A stretch of DNA of 64,000 bases from a candidate division KSB1 bacterium (GCA_034521575.1 JAXHMJ010000005.1:186001-250000), one strand, 5' to 3'. Shown: positions 21,392-30,958, counted from the first letter of the stretch. Notes: a model not told the origin generated them from the letters alone. Numbers and translations are program-made.

Positions 21392-23347
21392 ATGAAATTA
21401 CGTCCTGGTCAAATCCTGATCATTCTCATGATGATCATATTTTCATCGAATGTCCGAAGCAAAGTCTGCTTACCCGAGCTTGTCAGTAACGGCATGATTT
21501 TACAGCGTGATACCCAAAATACAATTTGGGGCTGGGCGGACAGAGGTGAACAAATTACCGTCACATTTAAAGATTCTGTTTACACCACCCTCCCGGATTC
21601 AAACGGCTGCTGGTCGGTTGTTCTGCCCGCCGTTAATGCCGGAGGTCCTTATAGCATACAAATCAGAGGAAAAAACTCTATTACACTGAATAATATCCTC
21701 TTTGGTGATGTCTGGATTTGTTCCGGTCAGTCCAATATGGAACTTCCGCTGCGCCGGGTCAGCTGGGTTTATGACTCGCTCATGAACCACTATGAAAATG
21801 ACAACATTCGTCAATTTTACGTTCCCAGAACCTATAATTTTACAGATCCACAACATAACATCGCTTCCGGGGCTTGGAAGCCGGCTGTCTCGGAAAACAT
21901 TTCCGATTTTTCAGCAACCGCTTTTTTCTTTGCAAAAGCACTGTATGAACAGTATCAAATTCCTGTCGGTTTAATCAACACGGCGCTGGGCGGTTCACCG
22001 GTGCAGGCCTGGATGAGTAAAGATGCGCTCAAATCGTTCCCCCATTATTATCATCAGGCTCTCATGTATAAGGACAGTGAACTTGTTCATCTGATTCAAA
22101 AATCAGATTCTTACAGAAGACAGGTCTGGTATGATATACTAGAGCGGCAGGACAATGGTAAAAAAACGGAAAACAACTGGCTTGATCCGGACACCCATAC
22201 AGATACCTGGGAAAGCATGCAGATACCCGGCTTTTGGACAAACCCGGAACTCGCCGATATCGACGGCGCCATCTGGTTCCGCAAAACAATTCAGGTACCT
22301 CCCGCTCTTTCCGGAAAACAGTCAAAGCTGATATTGGGTCGAATTGTGGACGCCGACTCTGTTTTTCTCAACGGACACTTTGTTGGCACCACGAGCTATC
22401 AATATCCGCCCAGACGGTATGACATTCCCCGAGGTGTGCTTCAAACCGGAGAAAATACTATCGTCATCCGGGTCATCAACGAACGCGGCCGGGGCGGATT
22501 TTTTCCGGACAAACCCTATACGCTTGCAGTCGGCGATCAACATATCGATCTGACAGGCGAATGGAAATACAAATTGGGCACATCAATGCCGCCGCTGTCA
22601 CCGCAAACCTTTATTCGCTGGAAACCTATGGGATTATACAATGCCATGATTGCGCCGCTGCTGAACTACAGGATCAAGGGAGTGATCTGGTACCAGGGCG
22701 AGTCAAACACAGGCAACCCCGTAGAATACAGGGAACTGTTTCCAACCATGATCCGTGACTGGCGCAACCAGTTCGGTCAAGGAGCATTTCCGTTTCTCTA
22801 TGTTCAGCTGCCGAATTATATGCGGCCCTCCCCGAAACCGCAGGAAAGCGACTGGGCGCTGCTGCGTGAATCTCAACTGAAAACACTGTCCCTGTCGAAA
22901 ACCGGCATGGCAGTCGCCATTGATATCGGCGAATGGAATGACATTCATCCATTGAACAAAAAAGATGTGGGACACCGGCTCGCCCGGGCGGCGCGTCACG
23001 AGGCTTATGGCGAAAAAATCGTCTATTCCGGCCCTATATACAAATCCATGCAAATCGACGGCGATAAAATCATTCTGTCCTTTGAGCACACCGGTAGCGG
23101 ACTATTGGCTAAAGGCGGAGACTCGCTGAAATCGTTTGCGATCGCGGGACTGGATAAACAGTTCGTCCGGGCGCAGGCGGAAATCAAAAAGAACAACGTT
23201 GTCGTATGGAGTCATCAGGTAAAAAACCCGGTTGCTGTGCGTTATGCCTGGGCGAATAATCCGGATCAAGCCAACCTTTACAACAAAGAAGGCTTGCCGG
23301 CCTCGCCGTTCCGCACAGATCAATGGAATGCAAAGGAAACAAAATAA
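21392..23347 (+). CDS. Sialate O-acetylesterase-type carbohydrate esterase with jelly-roll insert
   Basis: The protein is about 651 residues, exported (hydrophobic segment after MKLRPGQ), and belongs to the SGNH-fold sialate O-acetylesterase family, which removes acetyl groups from glycans. The catalytic Ser lies in CSGQSNMELP near residue 118. The second block is VIWYQGESNTGNP, and the Asp/His pair lies in NDIHPLNKKDVGHRLA. A GH2-like sugar-binding jelly roll (about residues 270-390) is inserted between the two halves, as in many family members. The ATG at 21392 is preceded by GGAGAG; another ATG at 21380 would overlap that site. It is 55 bp upstream of the beta-helix protein and likely co-transcribed. 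In gut and soil degraders this family deacetylates plant and host polysaccharides; the actual glycan here is unknown. Confidence 0.9.
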   Translation: MKLRPGQILIILMMIIFSSNVRSKVCLPELVSNGMILQRDTQNTIWGWADRGEQITVTFKDSVYTTLPDSNGCWSVVLPAVNAGGPYSIQIRGKNSITLNNILFGDVWICSGQSNMELPLRRVSWVYDSLMNHYENDNIRQFYVPRTYNFTDPQHNIASGAWKPAVSENISDFSATAFFFAKALYEQYQIPVGLINTALGGSPVQAWMSKDALKSFPHYYHQALMYKDSELVHLIQKSDSYRRQVWYDILERQDNGKKTENNWLDPDTHTDTWESMQIPGFWTNPELADIDGAIWFRKTIQVPPALSGKQSKLILGRIVDADSVFLNGHFVGTTSYQYPPRRYDIPRGVLQTGENTIVIRVINERGRGGFFPDKPYTLAVGDQHIDLTGEWKYKLGTSMPPLSPQTFIRWKPMGLYNAMIAPLLNYRIKGVIWYQGESNTGNPVEYRELFPTMIRDWRNQFGQGAFPFLYVQLPNYMRPSPKPQESDWALLRESQLKTLSLSKTGMAVAIDIGEWNDIHPLNKKDVGHRLARAARHEAYGEKIVYSGPIYKSMQIDGDKIILSFEHTGSGLLAKGGDSLKSFAIAGLDKQFVRAQAEIKKNNVVVWSHQVKNPVAVRYAWANNPDQANLYNKEGLPASPFRTDQWNAKETK

Positions 23348-23402
23348 AACAAACACCCGGGCTATAAACCACAAAGATTCAACAAATAATGAGGAGATAT
23401 TT

Positions 23403-25313
23403 ATGAAGGTCTTATTCATGTCAGCAAAACGATCTGTTGAAGAAACATTACCGGCCAGCACGGGCATTTTTCACAAAGCCTGGATGACATTTTTCTGTCT
23501 CATCGCTATGGCCGGAGTCTTTTCTGTCATCGCAGCTCCTTCCGGCGGTCCTTATGGACCGATTCATCAAACCTATAAACTGCCGAATATATCCGGAACT
23601 CTTTACTTTGTTGCAGCCGATGCCGACCCCAACGCGACGGGAACATCACTTGAAGCGCCAACCCGCCTGGAAACGGCAATGGCCACAGTCAAAACCGGAG
23701 ATGCCGTCATTCTACGCGGCGGCACGTATCGCACAGGCGATCTTGTCCTGAATCAGGGCATCGTTATGCAGCCGTACCAGGATGAACGTCCGGTGATCAA
23801 GGGGAGTTTTATCGCTCAAGAATGGCGAAATCTCGGAAACGGGCTCTGGACCACCTCCTGGCCACATTTGTTTCCTTCCAGACCCGCGGATTGGTGGCGG
23901 CGCTACCGTCAGGGCAAAAAAACCCCCCTGCATCGTTTCAACAATGACATGGTGTTTGCGGATGGTCATTTTTTACAGTCCGTGGGATGGGAAGGTGATG
24001 TGGATAAAGACACCTATTACATCGATTATGAAACAGGCACTGTCTATATCGGTATTGATCCTGATGATCATCTCATCGAGATCACCGCGTTCAACAGCGC
24101 TCTCACCCGCACCACCGGCAAAGTTCATGGAAAAACATCAGACAGACGCGGTCCTGTGATCCGGGGTATTACATTTACCCAGTATGCATACCGGGCCCTG
24201 GAAATAAAAGGCACCGAACCGCAGGGTGTATCTGATGAATCTCAACACGGCAAGGATGTCATCGGCACCACTCTGGAGCATTGTACCCTTTCTTACTGCT
24301 CACGAGTCGCAGGTTATCTGCGCGGTGATTCTTTGACCATCAGACACTGCAAAGTGAGTGACACCAGCACGGAAGGCATTTATATCATCGCATCCAATGA
24401 CGTGTTGCTGGAAAAAAATATTTTTACTCGCAACAATATCGAACGCATCACCGGCTATTATCCGGCAGCGGTAAAAATTTTTAACCAGAGCCATAGGGTC
24501 ACATGCCGGGACAATCTGGTCATTGATCTGCCCTATTCAAACGGTATCTGGTACGATGTGGGCAATGTTGACGGGGTATTTGTAGACAACTGGGTACAGG
24601 GTGTTGGAACTAACGAGACACCGATTGCCACCAACCGTTTGTGGCCGAGCGATAATGGTTTCTTTTTCGAAATCTCCAAAGGCGCAGTTTGTGCCGGCAA
24701 CGTATTTGTCGATTGCGATCACGGCGTCATGATCCTCAACAGCTCTGATGTTCACATGTACCAGAACACGTTCGTCAACAGCCTGGCTTGTATCGGGCGG
24801 GACGGACGCAGCGCGGAAGGAGATCATTTTGGCTGGCATCCGGCAACCGGTCCGGGCGTTGAAGAACGCGATGGCCATATTTTCGCCAACAACCTGCTGA
24901 GCGGTAAAGATATGAATCGTCCCCTGCTGTTTGTCTGGCAGCCGTCGGAGTTGTGCGACCGTCTTCGCGATCCCATGCTGGACATGCTGGATCACAATGC
25001 CTATGTTCGCGGGTCTGATAAAACCGAATCCCCTCTCATCCTCTGGAGTCCGGCAGCTAACCAAACCTGTCAAATTGAAATTGAATCTCCGGATGAACTG
25101 CATAGTTTGCATTCCCAATACGCGGCAAACAGCCGGTTTTACGATCAATATGCAGGTCCTCTTTTTCAAAGCCGAGAGTTGGAAAACTTTTATCCCCTGC
25201 AAAATTTTCCCGGACTGAATTCAGGTCTAAAGCTGCCTGCTCAGATTAAAAACCTGTTGAAACAGACTGAACTACCGGAAAACACGGTTGGTGCATTCCC
25301 CCCCGCCGACTGA
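23403..25313 (+). CDS. Exported right-handed beta-helix protein (pectate-lyase-like fold)
   Basis: The product is 636 residues from the ATG at 23403, chosen because GAGGAGAT precedes it. A long N-region and hydrophobic segment (about residues 27-45, ending VIAAP) form the export signal. The mature part begins with the typical GTLYFVAADADPNATGTS opening and TGDAVILRGGTYRTGDL, followed by beta-helix coils with NNIERITGYYP and VDGVFVDNW stretches. This layout is shared by DUF1565-type proteins and by family PL9-like lyases, but I cannot point to a catalytic triad. No C-terminal sorting domain is present, unlike its neighbours, so it may be periplasmic or freely secreted. It follows the O-acetylesterase and probably works on the same acetylated polysaccharide. 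Confidence 0.8.
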   Translation: MKVLFMSAKRSVEETLPASTGIFHKAWMTFFCLIAMAGVFSVIAAPSGGPYGPIHQTYKLPNISGTLYFVAADADPNATGTSLEAPTRLETAMATVKTGDAVILRGGTYRTGDLVLNQGIVMQPYQDERPVIKGSFIAQEWRNLGNGLWTTSWPHLFPSRPADWWRRYRQGKKTPLHRFNNDMVFADGHFLQSVGWEGDVDKDTYYIDYETGTVYIGIDPDDHLIEITAFNSALTRTTGKVHGKTSDRRGPVIRGITFTQYAYRALEIKGTEPQGVSDESQHGKDVIGTTLEHCTLSYCSRVAGYLRGDSLTIRHCKVSDTSTEGIYIIASNDVLLEKNIFTRNNIERITGYYPAAVKIFNQSHRVTCRDNLVIDLPYSNGIWYDVGNVDGVFVDNWVQGVGTNETPIATNRLWPSDNGFFFEISKGAVCAGNVFVDCDHGVMILNSSDVHMYQNTFVNSLACIGRDGRSAEGDHFGWHPATGPGVEERDGHIFANNLLSGKDMNRPLLFVWQPSELCDRLRDPMLDMLDHNAYVRGSDKTESPLILWSPAANQTCQIEIESPDELHSLHSQYAANSRFYDQYAGPLFQSRELENFYPLQNFPGLNSGLKLPAQIKNLLKQTELPENTVGAFPPAD

Positions 25314-25316
25314 GAA

Positions 25317-25754
25317 TTGAACAAAAAGGATGCTTTGGCATTCTTTTTGTCTTTATCCGTCATACAATATTTTTCTTTTAATGATCTTTACATGTGTGGG
25401 GAAATGTGCACTTTGGGCGAGGAGACTTTGCCTGTTGCACAGAGCGGTACCATACAGCCTGTGGTACGGGATATTTTTGTATACAAAGCTGCCCGGAATA
25501 GTGACGTTGAGCAGGTCGGATTCAGTGCGTTTTTCAGGAAAATCAAAACAGACCCCATAGCGCGTATTCAATCAGATAAATCCGGTTTTTTTCAGGTGAG
25601 CCTGGCCCCCGGTATCTATAGTTTCTTTGTTATGGAAAATTCGCTGTTTTACGCCAATTCAGTCGATTCGCAAGGATATATCCAGGCGGCCCGGGTTTAT
25701 CCGGATTCAGTGAGCCATCGGCCTATCAACATTACCTATAAAGCCACCTTTTAA
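25317..25754 (+). CDS. Small secreted protein with carboxypeptidase-regulatory-like fold
   Basis: The 145-residue frame starts with TTG three bases after the upstream stop, so it may be translated by coupling; the start is uncertain. A hydrophobic stretch (ALAFFLSLSVIQYFSF) would serve as the signal sequence. The conserved part runs from VVRDIFVYK through SDKSGFFQVSLAPGIYSFFV to a terminal YKATF, typical of short beta-sandwich proteins related to carboxypeptidase regulatory domains that are common in the FCB group. The function is unknown. It is the last gene of the esterase/beta-helix unit and faces the ccm operon. Confidence 0.55.
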   Translation: MNKKDALAFFLSLSVIQYFSFNDLYMCGEMCTLGEETLPVAQSGTIQPVVRDIFVYKAARNSDVEQVGFSAFFRKIKTDPIARIQSDKSGFFQVSLAPGIYSFFVMENSLFYANSVDSQGYIQAARVYPDSVSHRPINITYKATF

Positions 25755-25774
25755 AGCCAAAAGGGGTGAACATC

Positions 25775-25897
25775 TTATTCAAGATGCTGTATTTTTTTTT
25801 CGATTCGTGTTAAAACAGCAAAATTGCGCACCAGATACAGCAAAACAGCAGTGACAATAATAAAATAAGCCGCAAAAAGATAGACAAAATCAGACAT
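25775..25897 (-). CDS. ccmD: CcmD-like 40-residue membrane protein
   Basis: A 40-codon frame begins with ATG directly after the ccmC stop codon. It encodes one membrane helix (FVYLFAAYFIIVTAVLLYLV) followed by a charged tail (RNFAVLTRIEKKIQHLE). Size, single helix, basic tail and position after ccmC are exactly those of CcmD, the small protein that releases haem-loaded CcmE from the CcmABC complex. It is the last gene of the ccm operon here. Confidence 0.8.
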   Translation of the reverse strand: MSDFVYLFAAYFIIVTAVLLYLVRNFAVLTRIEKKIQHLE

Positions 25898-26596
25898 TTA
25901 TTGACTCTCCAAACTTGTTTTCCAGATTAACGCTTCCGCTTTATCCCCCATTCTCAACGTTCGGCTGCGCAACAGGACCAGAGTGATGAATAGCATTGTA
26001 AACGCCACAAGAGAAACCAACAGAGTGATCAGCATGTGCGGATGCAAGCCGCTATCCTCGCCGCCGCCGATCACCGCGCCTGGATGCAGGGTGCGCCACC
26101 AGCGGATCGACATATACACCAGAGGAACATCAAGGAACCCGACAATCCCGAATACGGCCGCAAACTGGGCTCGACGCTGCGGCTCTTCGATAAATCGACG
26201 CAGCAGCAGATAAGAAATGTATAAAAGCCACAATACAAACGATGTGGTCAAGCGTGCGTCCCAGGTCCACCAGGTATTCCAGACCGGCCGCGCCCATAAC
26301 GGGCCACTGAGCAGCACCAGGGTGATGAACAATACACCGATTTCAGCCGCGGCATGCGCCAGATAATCCCACTTGAAACACCGCGACTTTAAATACAGTA
26401 TTCCGGACACGCACACGATGAAAAATGACAGGAATGCAGTCCAGGCCGAGGGCACATGAAAATAGAAAATACGCTGTATATGTCCCATGCTCTGTTCGGT
26501 CGGTGCAAAGAAAAAAACCATATACAAAGCAACGGTTAACAACAACCAGGTCACCAGGGATAGTAAAAGATAGAGAGGTTTGATCGATTTTAGCAT
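25898..26596 (-). CDS. ccmC: Haem exporter/handling protein CcmC
   Basis: The 232-residue protein has six membrane segments and the haem-handling signature WNTWWTWDARLTT near residues 106-118, with flanking histidines at FYFHVPSAW (near 45) and LHPHM (near 190). It belongs to the CcmC/CcmF/CcsA family. CcmC presents haem to CcmE in the periplasm during system I cytochrome c maturation. It follows ccmB after a short gap and abuts ccmD. A CcmE gene is not in the window. Confidence 0.92.
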   Translation of the reverse strand: MLKSIKPLYLLLSLVTWLLLTVALYMVFFFAPTEQSMGHIQRIFYFHVPSAWTAFLSFFIVCVSGILYLKSRCFKWDYLAHAAAEIGVLFITLVLLSGPLWARPVWNTWWTWDARLTTSFVLWLLYISYLLLRRFIEEPQRRAQFAAVFGIVGFLDVPLVYMSIRWWRTLHPGAVIGGGEDSGLHPHMLITLLVSLVAFTMLFITLVLLRSRTLRMGDKAEALIWKTSLESQ

Positions 26597-26605
26597 AGTA
26601 CTTCC

Positions 26606-27277
26606 TTATTCATCTATCACATATTCAAATAATAGAATACAAGCCGTGATCATTATGATATCAAAGACAAGCAGCAGTCTCAGCCACGCTGACAGGAATC
26701 CGCTCGAGGCCTCGCTGTATAAAGTCAGGGTTGTTCCTCTGACCGCGGCCAGAATAACCGGCACAGTTAGTGGAAACAGCAAAATCGGCAGCATCAAATC
26801 CCGGGCACGAGTTTGCAGCGCCATGGCAGCCAAAAAAGTGCCGGCAGCTGAATAACCGATGCATCCAAGCAGAAGAATCAAACCAAAGCGCAGGGGCTGG
26901 ATCGGCATTTGCATGTTGAAAAAAACAATCAAAAGCGGCAGAACAATCGCTGCAGTTAGCAGCATAAAGATCAATTGGCTGAGTAATTTGCCCACATAGA
27001 TTGCGCTGCGGCTGACCGGACATACCCGCAGTCCAGTCAGAGCGCTGTTTTCGATTTCGCGTTCCATTGAACGGTTCATACCCAAATTTCCGGCAAACAG
27101 CAAGGCGGCCCAAAGGATTCCGGGGATGAGCGTTTTTTCCGTTCCATCAAAGACAATGGCAAACACAGTAATGACGATAAATGCAAACATGAGCATGGCA
27201 ATCATGACATCTTTGCTGCGCCATTCGATTCGCAGGTCTTTGAACAGCAGCGTTGACATTTGACGCAGCCAGATCAT
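26606..27277 (-). CDS. ccmB: Haem exporter permease CcmB
   Basis: The product is 223 residues from the ATG at 27277, which overlaps the ccmA stop as ATGA. It has six hydrophobic segments and the CcmB-type N-terminus LLFKDLRIEWRSKD, then NRSMEREIENSALTGL near residues 70-85. It is the membrane subunit of the CcmAB transporter that powers haem transfer to CcmE. A longer frame from 27295 is possible but would overlap ccmA more. Confidence 0.9.
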   Translation of the reverse strand: MIWLRQMSTLLFKDLRIEWRSKDVMIAMLMFAFIVITVFAIVFDGTEKTLIPGILWAALLFAGNLGMNRSMEREIENSALTGLRVCPVSRSAIYVGKLLSQLIFMLLTAAIVLPLLIVFFNMQMPIQPLRFGLILLLGCIGYSAAGTFLAAMALQTRARDLMLPILLFPLTVPVILAAVRGTTLTLYSEASSGFLSAWLRLLLVFDIIMITACILLFEYVIDE

Positions 27278-27963
27278 AACCCTGTCACCGGCCAATCATC
27301 CAGTTCCAAAGTTGTGATATCTTTAACAGAACAATCCGCTCGAATGCCCAGGTTTTTAAGAACAAGAATCCGGTCTGCGTGCTGCTTTGCAAAATCAAAG
27401 CGATGTGTTGTAAAAAAGATTGTGGTGTTGCGGTTGCGGCTTTCCAGAATATCAATCAAAGCATGCTGTGCTCCGGCATCCAGTCCGGTCAATGGTTCAT
27501 CCAGCAACAAAATATCCGGACGGTGCAAAATTGCTTTTGCGATCGACAGCCGCTGCAGCATACCGCGGGAAAAATGACGCACAAACAGTCCGTTTTGACG
27601 AGCCAGCCCCACCTGCTCAAGCAGGTCCCGCACTCTACCGGCCGGTTTTTGAATACCATACATGCGCGAAAAGAGCATTAGATTTTCATACGCTGTCAGA
27701 TCAGAATACAACCCTGGTTGGTGAGCAACAAGACCTGTCATTTTCCGGACTATATGAGGATATTGAGTGACGGAATATCCCCCCACCCGAACGGTTCCGC
27801 CTGACGGTCTGATCAATGCGGCCAGGATAAACAACAATGTCGTTTTGCCGGCTCCATTGCCTCCCAGCACGGCTGTTCGCGATCCGGGTTGCACTGAAAA
27901 ACTGATTTTATTCAGAACCGGCCGATGACCATAATATTTGCTGCATTCCTGAACCGTGATCAT
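27274..27963 (-). CDS. ccmA: Haem exporter ATP-binding protein CcmA
   Basis: The ABC ATPase is 229 residues from the ATG at 27963, which overlaps the preceding stop as ATGA. It shows Walker A (GGNGAGKTT), a signature helix in the form FSRGMLQRLSIAKA (a relaxed LSGGQ, usual in CcmA), Walker B (ILLLDEPLTGLD) and the switch His (FFTTH). It pairs with CcmB and CcmC. Its product is cytoplasmic and membrane-associated. Confidence 0.9.
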   Translation of the reverse strand: MITVQECSKYYGHRPVLNKISFSVQPGSRTAVLGGNGAGKTTLLFILAALIRPSGGTVRVGGYSVTQYPHIVRKMTGLVAHQPGLYSDLTAYENLMLFSRMYGIQKPAGRVRDLLEQVGLARQNGLFVRHFSRGMLQRLSIAKAILHRPDILLLDEPLTGLDAGAQHALIDILESRNRNTTIFFTTHRFDFAKQHADRILVLKNLGIRADCSVKDITTLELDDWPVTGL

Positions 27964-28907
27964 TTCCGTTTTACCCGCAGTACGATCAGATAGGCGCCAA
28001 TACAAAAAAACACACTGATGATGATAGCCGGCCAGGGAGATTGAGCGCTCACGCCCTCGCGTTTTACAGCAAACTGCAAAAGAGTCTTATCCCCGGCCCG
28101 AGTGCCGCTGTAACGTCTGTAGATATGCGAACCAATCTGAAAATCACCGCGATCCTGCAGATGCTCCGATATCGCCTGCAGATGCGTGTCTGCGAGAAAA
28201 ACGCCAAACGAACGTGTATCAGGATGAATATCGGTTAAAACAGGCGTACGGTTGCCCTTCCAGTTCAATTCATAGGTATAGGTAAGCTGACTTTTTCCAG
28301 GTGGTAAAATTCGTTTGTCATACACCCGGCCTTTTTCATACATCACATCAGCATCCGAAAGCCGTTCGCCCGGCTGAAACAGCATTAATTCCTTCGGAAC
28401 GGAAAATTGAAACAGCGCCGGACCGACCGGTGTGTCAGAGCGAACATCGAGAACCGTGAGGTTTGAATCATTTTCAAACACACGGGTCTCACGGATGTGT
28501 ACGGTTTTACCTAAATCCTGAACCACAACATGGTGCATCAGAATATGCAGCGATGCAGCGCTGTGGGTGGTATCATAAACAAAAAGCGTCAAACCTGAAG
28601 ATTCATCCGGCGACAAAGCATCCGAATAATAGCGCACGCCCTGATTTTGAGCCGATGCATATACAGTCCCCCCGCTCGCGGGTTGATTCAGCTGTAGTTT
28701 AAAACGCCCCCTTGAATCAGTGGTCGTCGTATCAAGAGTAAAGGGAGCCTGCTGACCAATAACCGCCAGGAGCTCAACATCAATACCGGGAGCGGGCATA
28801 CTGTCCCGGCTTGCATTCAAAACAGTACCCGCCAGTTCTCCGGCTTCAAGCGAGGAAAAAACAACCGGCACCGTAAAAAGTATAATAATCTTTATAAAAT
28901 CGAGCAT
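27960..28907 (-). CDS. Envelope protein with carboxypeptidase-regulatory domain, inside the ccm operon
   Basis: The 315-residue protein has a signal peptide (ending SSLEAGE), a carboxypeptidase-regulatory-like domain (AGTVLNASRDS to GGTVYASAQ, about residues 24-90), a second beta-rich domain with repeated ETRVFEND and LTYTYELNW stretches (about 120-270), and one C-terminal membrane helix (PAIIISVFFCIGAYLIVL) with a basic end. It is therefore anchored in the inner membrane with its bulk in the periplasm. It lies between ccmF and ccmA with an ATGA overlap into ccmA, so translation is coupled. I do not recognise it as a standard maturation protein; it may replace or assist CcmE/CcmH-type steps, but this is guesswork from position. 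Confidence 0.7.
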   Translation of the reverse strand: MLDFIKIIILFTVPVVFSSLEAGELAGTVLNASRDSMPAPGIDVELLAVIGQQAPFTLDTTTTDSRGRFKLQLNQPASGGTVYASAQNQGVRYYSDALSPDESSGLTLFVYDTTHSAASLHILMHHVVVQDLGKTVHIRETRVFENDSNLTVLDVRSDTPVGPALFQFSVPKELMLFQPGERLSDADVMYEKGRVYDKRILPPGKSQLTYTYELNWKGNRTPVLTDIHPDTRSFGVFLADTHLQAISEHLQDRGDFQIGSHIYRRYSGTRAGDKTLLQFAVKREGVSAQSPWPAIIISVFFCIGAYLIVLRVKRK

Positions 28908-28957
28908 GCAACTCCTTTAGGATCGGATTATAAAAGTTCAGTTCATCTGCACCGGTT

Positions 28958-30931
28958 TCATTGCAATGATACGCCGGCGTCGTCCTGCATGGCAGATGGG
29001 TAGCGTTTTTTATCGCCAAAAGAAACCAGAGTACCCAGTACCATAATTATACCTCCCATCCATATCCACAGAACCATAGGATTCACCATAATCTGCACCG
29101 TAGCGGTTTGGGAGTCCAGTTGATAATCCGCCAAAATAACATAAATATCCCGCAGCAGTGATGATCGTATACCGACCTCGGTTACAGGCTGATAATTGGA
29201 ATGGAACTGTCTCTGGGAAATAATAGGGTTTACCTGCCTGCCATTTCTCAATAAATCAAAACGCGCGGAAATCAGAGTCAAGTCACGCTCGGATGATTTT
29301 TCCAGGCCTTTGTAATTCAGCGTCATACTCCCTACCTGTATGGATTCGCCCGGACGGAGGGTGCGTTCCAACTGAGAATCAAAGGTCGAAGATAGGGTCA
29401 AACCGATAAAAAACAAAGTGACGCCGAGGTGAACAATATAGCTTCCGTACCGGCGTTTGTTGCGGGTCAAGGCAGCGGTCAACCCGCGGAAAAATCCTTT
29501 CTCACTGGTATGCAGCGATTTCTGAATGGTTTCCACAGCTTGATTAACGGTCAGGATCAGGACAAACACACCGGTGGCCACAGCCAGAACCAACCCGGCA
29601 TGGTGTATACCTTTTATCAACAAAAGAATCAGTGTAAAGACCGCAATCACACCGGGGATGCGGATTTTTCTCCAGATTAAATCCAAAGAGGTTCGTCCCC
29701 ATACCAGGAGCGTGCAGACTCCCAGGGTCAGGAAAAGTGCAACGCCGAGTACCGCGGCAATCCGGTTATAATAGGACTCACCAACAGACAGCTGCTGATC
29801 TCCTATAGCCTGCGAGATTGCAGGAAACAGAGTGCCGATAAGCACAGCAATCGCAAACAACAGCAAGATGAGATTGGTCAATAAAAAAGCGGATTCTTTC
29901 GAACGCCAGCTTTGGATGACACGGCCTTTAAACCGGTCTTTACGCTTTAGCATTAAAAGCAAAGATCCGGCCAGAATAGCCCCCATAAACACCAGAAAAG
30001 CCGGTCCCAGGGAGGAAACACCAAATGCATGCACAGACGAAATGAGGCCGCTGCGGGTCACAAAGGTTCCGAAAATGGTCAGAGCAAATGTCAGGACAAG
30101 CAAGGCAAAACTCCAGGTTTTCAGGGTATCCCGTCGTTCCCGGGCAATGATAGAATGCAGAAACGCCGTACCGGTCAGCCATGGTAACAGAGAGGCGTTT
30201 TCAACCGGGTCCCAGGCCCAGTATCCACCCCATCCGAGTTCCACATAAGCCCATTGCATGCCCAGAATATTACCGGCAGTCAGAAATACCCAGGCGAAAA
30301 GTGACCAGCGGCGTACCAGAGTTAACCATTGCAGGGTTTGCTCATTCAGTATAAATGCAGATATCATAACGGCAAAAGGAACCGTGTACGCAACAAACCC
30401 GATATAAAGTGACGGGGGATGAAAAATCATACCCGGATTCTGCAGCAAAGGATTCAGTCCGGTGCCTTTTTCGGGAGCAAAGGGCAAGAGATAGAATGGA
30501 TTGCTTTTAAAAACCAGCAAAAACAGGAAAAAACACAACGAGACGGCCATAATGCCCAGAGCATTGGGAAGAAAAGATTCCGAGTGTTGTTTTTTTCTCC
30601 ACAATAATAGAATGGAAAACAGTCCGAGCAGCCAGGCCCACAAAAGCAGGGATCCGGCCTGCCCTGCCCACAAGGCGGTCAATAAATAGTACCAGGGCAA
30701 AGACCGATTAGAATACCGGGCCACGTATTCAAGCTGAAAATTATGTGTAATGAGTTCATAGAGCAAAACAGCGAGCGCTATGGTACAAAGCGCCGCCGCT
30801 GCACCCAGTGCGCGATCAGCAATCCATATAAAAGATGAATGCATTCTCCGGCCATGCAAAAAATAAAGCAGCGCCGCAAAAGCAGAAAAAACAAATGCAG
30901 CATTCAGTGACTGGTATCCGAGTTCAACCAC
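28958..30931 (-). CDS. ccmF: Haem lyase subunit CcmF (NrfE family)
   Basis: The 657-residue polytopic protein has the CcmF marker GWGGYWAWDPVENASLLPWL near residues 230-250, the AGSLLLWAW segment near 90-98 and PPSLYIGFVAYTVPF near 170. The large periplasmic loop and the last membrane helix (WIWMGGIIMVLGTLVSF) are present. CcmF carries out covalent haem attachment in system I. The start is a GTG with GAGG upstream. It opens the ccm operon behind a good promoter (30959-30987). No CcmG or CcmH gene and no cytochrome gene accompany it here. Confidence 0.92.
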   Translation of the reverse strand: MVELGYQSLNAAFVFSAFAALLYFLHGRRMHSSFIWIADRALGAAAALCTIALAVLLYELITHNFQLEYVARYSNRSLPWYYLLTALWAGQAGSLLLWAWLLGLFSILLLWRKKQHSESFLPNALGIMAVSLCFFLFLLVFKSNPFYLLPFAPEKGTGLNPLLQNPGMIFHPPSLYIGFVAYTVPFAVMISAFILNEQTLQWLTLVRRWSLFAWVFLTAGNILGMQWAYVELGWGGYWAWDPVENASLLPWLTGTAFLHSIIARERRDTLKTWSFALLVLTFALTIFGTFVTRSGLISSVHAFGVSSLGPAFLVFMGAILAGSLLLMLKRKDRFKGRVIQSWRSKESAFLLTNLILLLFAIAVLIGTLFPAISQAIGDQQLSVGESYYNRIAAVLGVALFLTLGVCTLLVWGRTSLDLIWRKIRIPGVIAVFTLILLLIKGIHHAGLVLAVATGVFVLILTVNQAVETIQKSLHTSEKGFFRGLTAALTRNKRRYGSYIVHLGVTLFFIGLTLSSTFDSQLERTLRPGESIQVGSMTLNYKGLEKSSERDLTLISARFDLLRNGRQVNPIISQRQFHSNYQPVTEVGIRSSLLRDIYVILADYQLDSQTATVQIMVNPMVLWIWMGGIIMVLGTLVSFGDKKRYPSAMQDDAGVSLQ

Positions 30932-30958
30932 AATGTATCCTCAAGTTTATGTTGTATC

